From assembly GCA_963576565.1 (NCBI GenBank), contig OY755046.1, forward strand, positions 73,091,719-73,155,718: DNA of 64,000 nucleotides, in the 5' to 3' direction. Shown here piece by piece: positions 54,290 to 64,000 of this stretch (position 1 is its first letter; each line of letters starts with the position of its first letter). The DNA is from Aspidapion aeneum (lineage: Eukaryota > Arthropoda > Insecta > Coleoptera > Brentidae). The notes under the pieces were generated by a model that was not told where the DNA came from, did not search any database, and saw nothing but the letters and a program-made list of their open reading frames with translations. A program made the translations under genes and the position numbers.

Positions 54290-55215
54290 TTAATTTTTAA
54301 AGTAGTAAAATATGCGGAATATTGTTTAAAACTTTTGCGATGCCTTACTTAAATTTTTGAGGTTTTTAATTTTTTTTCCATGGATTTATCATAGTTCCTA
54401 TCAACCTTCCAAAGCTCAGCTCTCTAGCGTTTCTGAAAGTGCACAATGTTACTTTTACATAACTTTACATGTATAGGGGAGGGAAATAAATTAAAATTGT
54501 CGTGTTTTGAAATGTTGTCCTATGGTTTTATCATAGTTCCTATCAGTCTTCCAATTCTCAGCTCTTTAGCGTTTCTGGAAGTGGGTAATGTTACTTTTAC
54601 ATAACTTTACATTTATAGGGTAGGAGAGTAAATGAAAATATTGGACTTTTGAAATTTTTTCCCATGGTTTTATCATAATTTCTATCAGCATTCCAATGCT
54701 CAGCTCTCTAGGGTTTCTGGAAGTGGGCAATGTTAGTTTTATATAAATTTACATTTATAGGAGAGAGAAGTAAATTAAAATGTTGGTGTTTTTAATTTTT
54801 TTTATATAGTTTTACCATATTTTCTTTCAGTCTTAAAAAGTTCAGCTCTCTAGCGTTTCTGGGCGTGGGCAGTGTTACTTTTACATAACTTTACATTTAT
54901 AAGGGAAGGAAGTAAATTAGAATTTTGGGGTGTTAATTTTTTTCTATAACTTTATCATAGTTACTATCGGTCTTCCAAAGCTCAGTTCTCTAGCATGTCT
55001 GGAAGTAGGCAATGCTACTTTTACTTAACTTTACATTTATAGGGGAGGGAAGTAAATTAGAATTTTGAGGTGTTTTAATTTTTTCCTTTAGTTTTATCAC
55101 AGTTCCTATCAGTCTGCCAAAGCTCAACTCTCTAGCATTTCTGGAAGTGGGCAACGCTACTTTTACATAACTTTAAATGTATAGGGGAGGGGAGTAAATT
55201 AAAATTTTGGGGTTT
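54290..55215. repeat. 142-bp tandem repeat, six units
   Basis: CTCAGC/CTCTCTAGCGTTTCTG boxes recur at 54415, 54557, 54699, 54841, 54981 and 55123. The units also share GGCAATGTTACTTTTACATA and a short AGGGGAGGGAAGTAAATTA. Two such units occur at 10660-11030. Confidence 0.87.
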
Positions 55216-55640
55216 TTTGATTTCTTCCTAGAGGGTGGGGGTAGAGGTAGAAATATATTTTTTGTTTGGGCTGTATTGCCATCGGACCTTTATGCATATA
55301 CCAAATTTTATAAAACTCCTTTAAAGTGAAGTGTGTCAAAAACGCATTTTTTATGGAAGGGGGTGGGGAGTAGGGGTGTGAGGACATTTTTTCATTATTG
55401 TTGTATTGTCATCGGACCACTATATGTATACCAAATTTCATCCAAATCGGATAATGGAAAGCGTGTCAAAAACGCATTTTCTATGGAAGGGGGTGGGGGT
55501 AGGGGTGGGAGGATATTTTTTTCTTAATGTTGTATTGTCATGGGACCACTATGAGTGTACCAAATTTCCTCCAAATCGGATAATGGGAAGTGTGTCAAAA
55601 ACGCTTCAGATTTGATAGATAGTTAGTTAGACATAACATC
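55215..55640. repeat. 130-bp tandem repeat with GGGTGGGGGTA boxes
   Basis: About three units marked by TGTATTG at about 55272, 55403 and 55532, each with ATCGGACC, TATACCAAATTT and GTGTCAAAAACGC, plus G-rich GGAAGGGGGTGGGG. It ends near GATAGATAGTTAGTTAG. Confidence 0.8.
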
Positions 55641-56697
55641 TGAAGCTAAATAAAAGCTTGTAAAAATATTTTTTATAAAAAAATTTTTTGTATTTTTGAG
55701 GAGGGGTGCGCGGCTATGCGGCCGCTTCTGTTATTTACTTTTAAATTCGCTAATTAAAAACTAAATTAAAAACATATTTAACATTTATTACATGCCAGGG
55801 TACCCTCAAAAACCAATGTCTTGTAAAGTATCTGTCTTTATTTGCAGAATTTTGTCGGGTCAAAGTGCAAATTATTTTTAGTAAGAAAAGTTAACCAATC
55901 TGTAACTGTAGTACGATTTTTTTTTTATTTGAACCGTATAGATGACGTTGATCTCGTTGAGAAGATGGTACTGACCACAGAGTACCGTTTTTGCAGTATT
56001 ACAACATCATCAACGCGGAGATTCGTAGCCGTTCAACAAAACTAAAATCCTTAAACTTGATTTCTTATACCCAGTAGTAGTCTCATAGTTTCGTACCACT
56101 TATATTTTGTCGGTACCAATCACTTATATGGTTGCGAAGAAGCGTTATGTCAAGCATATAGTCAAATAGTTTTTTTTTAAAGTTTATTTAGGTGTTGTTT
56201 TGGCAAAAAAGGTAAGAATTAAACTTATAAAATGTTTTAATAATTCTCACGATATTTTTTGAAAATATACAAAACCAAAAGAATTTAAAAAACATCAAAT
56301 AATTTTAAGATACGCAAAATTAAAAAATTACAAAATCTTTGGCACCTGTTGCTTTCGAGATGCCCACGGGAAAATACAAGAAAAACAAAACTTTTCTTTA
56401 CCCGATTAGTCACGAAAATTCTTTTATTTCTTCAAAAATTTTTGTTTCTTAATGTACTTAATTTATTACCTTGCGTTTTGCAAATCCATTTTAATTGGTC
56501 AGGGATTTTTGGAAACACTTTTTGAATTTTAATTTTAGTTCGATAACAACAGTGGGGTAAAAAAGTCTTAGGTTACTTTTTTAAGAAATTTTATGTATAA
56601 AAAACATGTTGTCGTTTATTTATATAAAAACCGCCCCAAAGGGGGACAAATTTTTATAAAAAAATAGTTTTCTGAAAAAATATTGCTTGGTATTTTT
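55641..56697. other. Spacer with an end of repeat X
   Basis: 56365-56425 resembles one end of repeat X (GCCCACGGGAAAATACAAGA, CCCGATTAGTCACGAAA). The rest shows no supported feature. Confidence 0.5.
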
Positions 56698-57590
56698 ATA
56701 CTACTACTACTATATCGGTTTAGAACGTTTTTTTACGTTGTCCGACGCCTATTCTTCACCTGCTTCGATCCTGACAATCATCTTCTGTCAGGTTTTTTTG
56801 ACTCATTGATCTTTGGATTGACTGTTGCCATTCTAGTTTAGGACGCCCTCTTTTTCTGCGCGCTATTGGTTGCCAGTCTAAGACCTGCTTTGGTAATCTT
56901 TCGTCGTTCATCCGTTGAACATGGCCGTACCATATCAGTTGTCTTTTAGTGATATCATCCGTTATGCTTTCCTCGATTCCCATTCTTTCTTTTATGATCT
57001 CATTTCTTATGTGATCTATTCTAGATATCTCATTGATCTTCTTATTGCATCCATTTCGACACTTTCCATTTTTGTTTTGTATTTTTCTGTTACGCGACAA
57101 GTCTCTATTCCATACAACAGCGTGCTTTTCACCATTGTTTCATATATGTTAAGTTTTACATTCTTTTTTATCTCTCTACTTCACAAAATACCGTTAAGAC
57201 ATCCAATAACCTTTTTTGCTTTTACTATTCGTTTTTCCAGTTCTTTGCAGTATGTTCCTGTCTTATCAAATGTGACACCCAAGTATACATACCCATTACA
57301 TGGAGGTATTGTTTGTCCATTGTCTAGTGCTGACTCACTGGATTCGTTTCCAATACATAAGTACTGTGTTTTGTCCACGTTCACTGTTAATCTCCACTTT
57401 TGGTATTCTTCCGTTAACTTTCTCATCATATACTCCATGTCTTCTTTATCATTAGCTACAATTACTTGGTCGTCAGCAAACTGTAGTGTGTATATGGTAA
57501 ATCGGTCGTTAAGTTGTATTCCCATGCCGTGCACTTTACGTTTCATGTTTTTTAGAGCTACTGCGATATATATTTTATTATGTTTAGAAT
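56698..57590 (-). pseudogene. Family R non-LTR fragment, copy f
   Basis: Best-preserved copy of this family. The minus strand encodes KRKVHGMGIQLNDRFTIYTL, the catalytic FADDQVIVANDKEDMEYMMR, KWRLTVNVDKTQYLCIGNE, GVTFDKTGTYCKELEKRIVK, RQLIWYGHVQRMNDERLPKQ and SIQRSMSQKNLTEDDCQDR. Stops and a frameshift near 57100-57180 break it. The 3' end at 56698 bears a tail of (TAG)n in the element's sense. Confidence 0.87.
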
Positions 57591-58039
57591 GTTTTTGTTT
57601 TTGAAGTTAGGTTATAAAGTGTCCAATTGTATCTTAAGTGTCTCGTATGTGTTATGTAAGAAAAATAACTATAATTTACGTTGCATTTTATTTTTTGGCT
57701 AATTAACGTAAGTTCTTATTTACATATCCATCTTTTCTAAATAATATTTTTAAAAAGACTTGGTCTTTTTATCTAATATTATGAATATATTTAGGAAAAA
57801 ATAGGTAGGACTAACAAAGATGAACCCCAAATTTGGTGAAAGTGGGTCCAATATTGATGTAAATTAAAAATAATGTATTACTTTCATTATTAAGTAATGA
57901 TTAGTAGATTTTTAAGTTATTTCTGTTAATACTCAATTAAGTAATACTTATTTAATGTTTACAATTAAAAACTCAACATACTATTTAAAAAATTTAAATA
58001 CCGTAAAAATGACTAGAAAAATAATCTTTATTTATCTAA

Positions 58040-58440
58040 TCTATCTAATCTAATATTTTCCATTCTTTTCTGTCTGTCGCCGTGTTCATCCATCTAGCTC
58101 CTGCATGTCTCTTCAAATCGTCCGCCCATCTCATTTGGGGTCTTCCCCCACTTCTTTTACTTTCCCAAGGTCTCAAGGTTACAATACACTTGCTCTATCG
58201 ATCGTCTTTCTGTCTGATATTATGACTGGCAAATTTCCATTTTAATTTTGCTACTTCTCCTCTAACATCCCTTACTTTTGTTTTATTTCTTATCCATTCA
58301 TTCCTTTTTCTACCTGTTAGCATTAAATGTAACATTTGTCTTTCCATTGATCTTTGGGCTTTTGTTACCTTATCCATGTTTGTCCAGGTCTGGGATCCAT
58401 AGGTAAGTACAGGAAGGATACATTGGTTACATTGGTTATA
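58040..58440 (-). pseudogene. 3' end of a second non-LTR family, upstream of GMC2
   Basis: Encodes KAQRSMERQMLHLMLTGRKR, then VRGEVAKLKWKFASHNIRQK and a W-A-D-D-L-K-R-H-A-G-A-R-W tail. This is the end of an RTE-like ORF related to 5475-5640. It sits just before the GMC2 start and could be within a 5' UTR intron. Confidence 0.7.
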
Positions 58441-58506
58441 TACTTTCGCTTCGAAAAATAATACTAAAAATAATTACTTTATTTTAGATTTTCAAAATTG
58501 TTCAAA

Positions 58507-59490
58507 ATGAGAAAAAACACTAAAGTATTCTTAGTGATCGCCGCACAGTTGTTTTTTTCAACTTTGACTCAAACTGAAGACTCCAGTGACAACAGCGCTA
58601 AAAATGAAACTTCTTCAAGACAAAGTCGATTATTGCTGCCATTCTTTTTTAAATATCGAATGTTCGACAACTATAACTACAACAACCATTTTCAAGGTAA
58701 ACAGAAAAAGAAAATTATATTAAATCTAGAAAAAAGTTTTTGTAAATATCTCAGAAACGGGAGCTCTTACGAAGTTTTTTGTAATTACACAAATGATTGC
58801 GAAAAACGTGTTCTATTATATTCCGAAAACCGCATATTGATGCGATGCTCTGTTAAGAAGTTCGCATATTTTCATTTTTTAAACTGTCAAAAAACTGTCA
58901 TTAGCATTAATGGATTTTGACAAAAATGTAATCAGCTCTTAGCAGTATTGTACACTATTTTACTTGAAAATTTCATGAACATCGGTTCAGCGGTTTAGGA
59001 GCTATCGCGTTACGGACAGACATTTACACACACGGACGGACATCACTACGATATTACTAAGATAGGTCAAAATCAGGGTTCGAAAATATCATGATATTTA
59101 TATAAATATCTTATCACATGATATATATCGGATATATATCAGATATCTATCTGATATATACCATTATCAAACTGAATGCTTTAGTTTTGGCATATTAAAT
59201 AAAAATCACTACTTCCTAATAAATCAAAAGTACACACAGATGGAAAACACAGTAACTGCTCTAACCTGGGAAAATAGAAAACAAAAGAAATCGTCGCGTC
59301 GGGGATCTACCAGATGTGAAACAGGGGATTCCCAGTCAGCGCCGCGATGCCTATGCGGCAGCCGAATCGATCGATACTACAACTTTACAGATGCTTATAC
59401 TTTTGTACAGGGGCGTACTGACAAAATTTCTGATATTTAGAATGGTAGAAAACATTTTTAGTTTAATAAGTAAAATTATTGAATATATCA

Positions 59491-59550
<60 letters not shown>

Positions 59551-62500
59551 TCGAACCTCTATAACTCGAACTTAAAGGGACAACCAAAACAGTTCGAGTT
59601 ATGGAGAGTTCGAGTTATAGAAATTCGAGTTAAAGAGGTTAAAATACATATAAATAATGCAGGGACCACTTAAAAGGTTCTAGTTATAGAAAGGTTCGAA
59701 TTATAGAGGTTCGAGATAGAGAGGTTCGACTGTATTAATATTAAATCCTAAACATTTTTTAGATTCTCGACCACAAGAAGAAAAATACGATTTCATAGTA
59801 ATAGGATCGGGCTCCGCGGGTTCAGTTCTAGCCAATCGACTGTCAGAGAATCCGAACTGGAAAGTGCTGCTACTGGAAGTGGGGGAAGAAGCCACCCCTT
59901 TTACAGATATTCCTGTTTTGGCAGCAGCGTTTCAATTTACTGATTTGGATTGGAATTATACTGCGGAACGGCACGATGGATTTTGTAGAGGTGAGTTTTT
60001 TTATAGGAAAATTTAGATTTTTTAAATGTAAAACAAGTTTCACAACGGGCCAGGTCTTGTAACAGCACTCGACAGGACCCGATAGTACCAGACAGGACTT
60101 GACATATCCCGCCAGGACTCGACAGCACCCGATAGGACTCTACAAGACTCGACAGGACCCGATAGGACTCGACAGAACCCGAAAGGGCTTGAAAGGTCCC
60201 GATAGAACTCAACAGGAGCCGATAAGACTCGCCAGGACACGACATGACCCGGCAGGACTCGACAGGACCCGATGAGACTCGACAGGACTCAATAGGGTTT
60301 ACCAGGACTCAAGTCCTGTTGGACGCTGTTCAAATTTTACCAAGCCGATGACATCTCGCATTTTTAGAATTTTTACTTAAGATGTAGTTTTTTCGCTTCT
60401 GTATGGCCCCAAAATACTGCAACTCGGTGCTTTTGGTGATAAAGTGTTTAGTTTGCAGAATATGAATTTTTAAAATTTGGCCATAGTGGTTTTATAAGAT
60501 TTTCTACACTAAAGATAGCTAAATTATGTTTGTTAGAAACTCAACTTAAAGTGCCGTTTTTTTGCATCTTTATAACTACCATACTACGACTTCGTGCTTT
60601 TTTTGGTAAAATGTTTAATTTTTTAAATTTTCAAAGTTTGGCCACTTTTATCTTTATCCCTACCCTAAAATTCGCTAAATGACGTTTTCCGAAATCTCAA
60701 CTCAGGGTGTGGTTTTCTCGGAGCTCTATGGTCCCACCATACTGTAACTCGGTGCTTTTGTTGATAAATTGTATAGTTTTTGAAATATGAATTTTCAAAG
60801 TTTGGCATTTTTGGTCTTATGGGATTCCCTACCCTAAAATTCGCTAAATGACGTTTTTCGGAATCTCAACTCAGGGTGTGGTTTTTTCGGAGCTCTGTGG
60901 TCCCACCATACTGCAACTCGGTGCTTTTGTTTATAAATTATATAGTTCTTGAAATATGAATTTTCAAAGTTTGGCATATTTGGTCTTATGGGATTCCCTA
61001 CCCTAAAATTCGCTAAATGACGTTTTTCGGAATCTCAACTCAGGGTGTGGTTTTTTCGGAGCTCTATGGTCCCACTATATTACAACTCGGTGCTTTTGTT
61101 GATAAATTGTATAGTTTTTGAAATATGAATGTTCAAAGTTTGGCAATTTTGGTCTTATGGGATTCCCTACCCTAAAATTAGCTAAATGACGTTTTTCGGA
61201 ATCTCAACTCAGGGTGCGGTTTTTTCGGAACTCTATGGTCCCACCATACTGCAACTCGATGCTTTTGTTGATAAATTGTATAATTTTTGAAATAATAATT
61301 TTCAAAGTTTGGCAATTTTGGTCTTATGGGATTCCCTACCCTAAAATTCGCTAAATGACGTTTATCAGAATCTTAACTTAGGGAGTGGTTTATTGCATCT
61401 CCATACTGTAATTCGGTACTTTACAAATGCAAACACAACAAAAGCTGCTCCCTTTTTTATTCGTAAATTTTGAAGAAAAAAAAATCTAAACGCTTTTTAC
61501 AATTTTCAAAACGAATCCTACGATTTTAATGTAGGAACGATCTAGTGATCTTACTCTGCATGCCCCAAAAATTGCGAAATACCATTTTTCAAAACCCAAA
61601 TTTATTTTTTTAGGTTGTCCGAATGGGCGAATGCACTGGCCTCGAGGTCGCGCCCTGGGCGGCAGCACAATCATCAACTACATGATTCACATCAGAGGTA
61701 ACCGCATCGATTATGACAGATGGGAGGCGGCTGGCAACCCTGGATGGTCGTGGAGAGAAGTGTTGCCATATTTTCTCAAAATGGACGATTCCAGCGTAGA
61801 GGTAATAGTCCACAGGATACCACCTTCAAGAATTTTCGCAGGGGATCACTTCCAAAATAGATCATAAATTTTAGATTTTTATATTTGTGTGCAGGTTCAA
61901 GACGCAAAATACCATCAAAAAGGCGGGTACCTGTCAGTTAGTGACGTACCGTGGCGTTCCGAATCTGCGCATGCGTTTGTCAAAGCCTGTCAACAAGCCG
62001 GATACAAGTACGTTGACTACAACGGAAAAGAACAGATGGGGGTAAGGTATTTTTGACATATTGGGTGTTATATCTCAAAAACTGTTTTGTTTACAAAAAA
62101 ATTAATGATAAATTCGAATTTACCACGTCCAAATCATTAAAAATAAGTACCCACTTCAAAATAATTTTGACAGATATTTTTTCTGTCATTTTTAATAACT
62201 GTCAAGTGTTTAAAAAAAGTTTTATCTTTCTTAGGAACTATCCAAATCCTGAAATTTACAAATTTACTTAATAAATTACTGAACTAATATTTTCACAGTT
62301 AACATTCCTGTTAAAATTTTGACAGGTCTCCTACGTCCAAGCTACTCAGCGCAGGGGAAAACGCTGCAGTGCAGAAACGGCCTACATCAACCCAGTGAGA
62401 CATAGGAAAAATTTGAAAATCTCGCTGAACTCGAGAGTTGTCAAAATTTTGATAGATCCCGAAACAAAAACGGCGTACGGTGTCAAGTATGTTAAAAATA

Positions 62501-64000
62501 AACAGTACCGTACTGCTTTAGCCAGTAAAGAGGTAAAATTAAATAGTTTTAATTAAAAAGAAGTTGTAGCTTTGGTGGTCTAGTGCGATATTCTTTTACG
62601 TTTAGTTTAAATGTGGTAAAAATTTGATTTTGAAATTAAGCACTAAGTTTTTTTGTAGGTTATACTGTCTGCAGGGGCGCTAGCTTCTCCCCAGCTGTTG
62701 ATGCTCAGTGGCGTAGGTCCAAAAAGCCATCTTGAAGATTTAGGAATCGACGTGGTACAAGATCTTCCAGTTGGAAAAAAGATGTACGATCATATAACAT
62801 TTGCAGGTAAACTTAATTAGCAGTTTAGCAATTTTGATTTTGAGGGAGGCCTAGAAAAAATCCGAAACTCAAGAAAACTAATTCTTAAACACATTTTAGG
62901 TCTAATATTTATTGCAAATGAAACAATAACTCCTTTACAAAAAGAGTTATACAATCCGAAGCATCTGATAGACTTGATTACCACTGGAAGAAGCTTGTTA
63001 TCAAACTTGGGAGGGGTTGAAGCGTTAGCATATTTGAAAACCAACGTTTCCACTGATCCTGACAAATATCCTGACATGGAGTTGATTTTTATAGGTAAAT
63101 TATTATATAGTATATATTAAACAAAATTTTTTTCAAAAAAATAAAATGTTTTGCGAAAATTGTTTTTTGATTCTGTTAATTTAAGGAGGCAGTTTGGCTA
63201 CAGACGGAGGTCAGATTTACAGAAAGACATTCAGCGTGGCAGATGATATTTACAACCAATTTTACAAACCTTTGGAAGGAAAATCGGTGTGGAGTGTAAG
63301 TAAAATTAAAAAAACAAATTGTTTTAAAAATTAAAAAAAAAAGTTTTTTATCAAAAAAATATAATTTCAGAATGTTGCCTTTCAAAAAAACAATTTTTTT
63401 TTAAAGTTTTTTAAAAAAGTTTTAATTTGAAAAGCGATTTACGAAAAAAAAGTGTTTTTTAAAATTAATTTTTAACCTATCTTTCATCTTTTCAAGGTTA
63501 TACCGATGTTGGTCCATCCAAAATCCGTCGGATTTCTCAAACTCAAATCAAAAAACCCCTACCACTTTCCGAAATTCTACCCAAACTACTTTACGGATCC
63601 AGAAAATCACGACATAAAAACTTTTATAGCGGCCATAAGGGAAGTGCAAAGAATCAATAAACATCCAGCGTTCCAGCGATATGGATCTACCCAGTACGAC
63701 AAACCTTTACCAGGTAGGGACTATCACTCTCTCTCTCTTTAAATTCATCTCAGCCATCTAAAAGTTACTTCGCCGCCATTAATACTTGAAATTCGCCATT
63801 AATACTTTAAAGTCACCATGAATACTTTAAAGTCACTATAATTACTTCAAAGTCGCCATTAATACTTTAAAGTAGCCAGTAATACTTGAAAGTCGCCATT
63901 GTTACTTCAAAGTCGCCATGCCATTTTTAGGTTGCGAACAACACACTTTCGACTCGGACGACTACTGGGAGTGTGCCCTACGATCCATTACCCCCACGCT
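58507..64000 (+). CDS. GMC2: secreted FAD-dependent GMC oxidoreductase, 10 exons visible, runs off the window
   Basis: Exons read as 58507-58696, 59763-59990, 61614-61801, 61895-62041, 62326-62532, 62659-62806, 62900-63094, 63186-63295, 63497-63713 and 63931-64000 (edge). Boundaries are GT-AG and the frame stays open for about 566 codons. Exon 1 supplies a signal peptide ([17 protein letters not shown]...) and a Ser/Asn-rich linker. Exon 2 has the FAD motif GSGSAG. Exon 3 has the first GMC signature ([14 protein letters not shown]). Exon 6 has the second ([18 protein letters not shown]). About 85-90 C-terminal residues, including the catalytic His region seen in GMC1, lie beyond position 64000. 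The protein clearly aligns with GMC1 along its length, but most introns are placed differently. An acceptor-like TTTTAG ends at 58487, 19 nt before the ATG, suggesting an upstream non-coding exon. The substrate is unknown. Confidence 0.9.
59495..59546. repeat. (TA)n microsatellite in GMC2 intron 1
   Basis: About 25 TA dinucleotides directly abutting the TIR of the MITE that follows; the target TA of that MITE lies within the run. Confidence 0.95.
59548..59732. mobile_element. Pogo/Tigger-like MITE just before GMC2 exon 2
   Basis: 185 bp with ends CAGTCGAACCTCTATAACTC and its inverse (GAGGTTCGACTG), TA on both sides, and internal copies of TTCGAGTTAT. It ends about 30 bp before the exon 2 acceptor (AG at 59761-59762). 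Confidence 0.85.
60043..60325. repeat. 20-bp GC-richer minisatellite in GMC2 intron 2
   Basis: About 13 imperfect copies of a unit like ACTCGACAGGACCCGATAGG. The base composition contrasts with the surrounding intron. Confidence 0.9.
60390..61400. repeat. 169-bp tandem repeat in GMC2 intron 2
   Basis: About six units marked by ACTCGGTGCTTTTG (near 60428, 60594, 60752, 60921, 61090 and 61260) and by GGGATTCCCTACCCTAAAAT. The later four units are close to each other at a 169-170 bp spacing and the first two are more diverged. Confidence 0.88.

Noticed and set aside
59240..59440. 66-codon open frame in GMC2 intron 1
   Set aside because: It sits within a well-supported intron, has no recognisable motif, and no splice or promoter signals that I could support.

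Overview
The window looks like AT-rich insect nuclear DNA. The genes are interrupted by GT-AG introns, encode arthropod cuticle (Rebers-Riddiford-like) proteins and insect-type secreted GMC oxidoreductases, and sit among non-LTR retrotransposon remnants, TIR/foldback elements and Helentron-like elements. A beetle is plausible, but the sequence alone does not settle the order.

Four host genes can be rebuilt exon by exon. GMC1 (+, 12839-22175) has 11 exons and encodes a complete 631-residue FAD-dependent GMC oxidoreductase. CPR1 (+, 26250-33450) has 4 exons and encodes a 150-residue cuticle protein. CPR2 (-, 52785-50210) has 3 exons and encodes a 523-residue cuticle protein. It is a paralogue of CPR1, points toward it and shares a phase-2 intron. 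GMC2 (+, from 58507 off the right edge) has 10 exons visible and is a second GMC oxidoreductase. Both enzymes and both cuticle proteins carry predicted signal peptides, so all four products should enter the secretory pathway. The cuticle proteins fit the extracellular matrix; a joint role for the enzymes in cuticle is only a possibility.

The rest is mostly mobile or repeated DNA. A family of about 740 bp is present at 91-839, 1869-2599, 4733-5468, 25240-26004 and, in fragments, at 7035-7361. Its members have matching hairpins near both ends, an internal (GTCT)n tract and no visible target-site duplication. I interpret it as a Helentron-associated (HINE/DINE-1/mini-me-like) non-autonomous element. 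A fifth copy, between CPR1 and CPR2, has turned into a satellite: about 135 tandem copies of a 103-bp unit taken from its 5' part (34093-47995), still joined to the rest of the element (47996-48618). The array shows higher-order block duplication.

CPR1 intron 3 holds a nest of elements: a PIF-like MITE inside a hAT remnant (8-bp TSD), inside a second hAT-type MITE whose own 8-bp TSD is a copy of the intron's 5' splice site. Other nests are a (GGATGATTCTAC) TIR element inside a mariner-like MITE (19426-21058), and a HINE inside another copy of that TIR element (1489-3124), whose intact relative serves as the empty site. Several introns and spacers carry minisatellites with periods of about 20, 114, 121, 130, 142 and 169 bp.

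No rRNA or tRNA genes, CRISPR arrays or prokaryotic features were seen.
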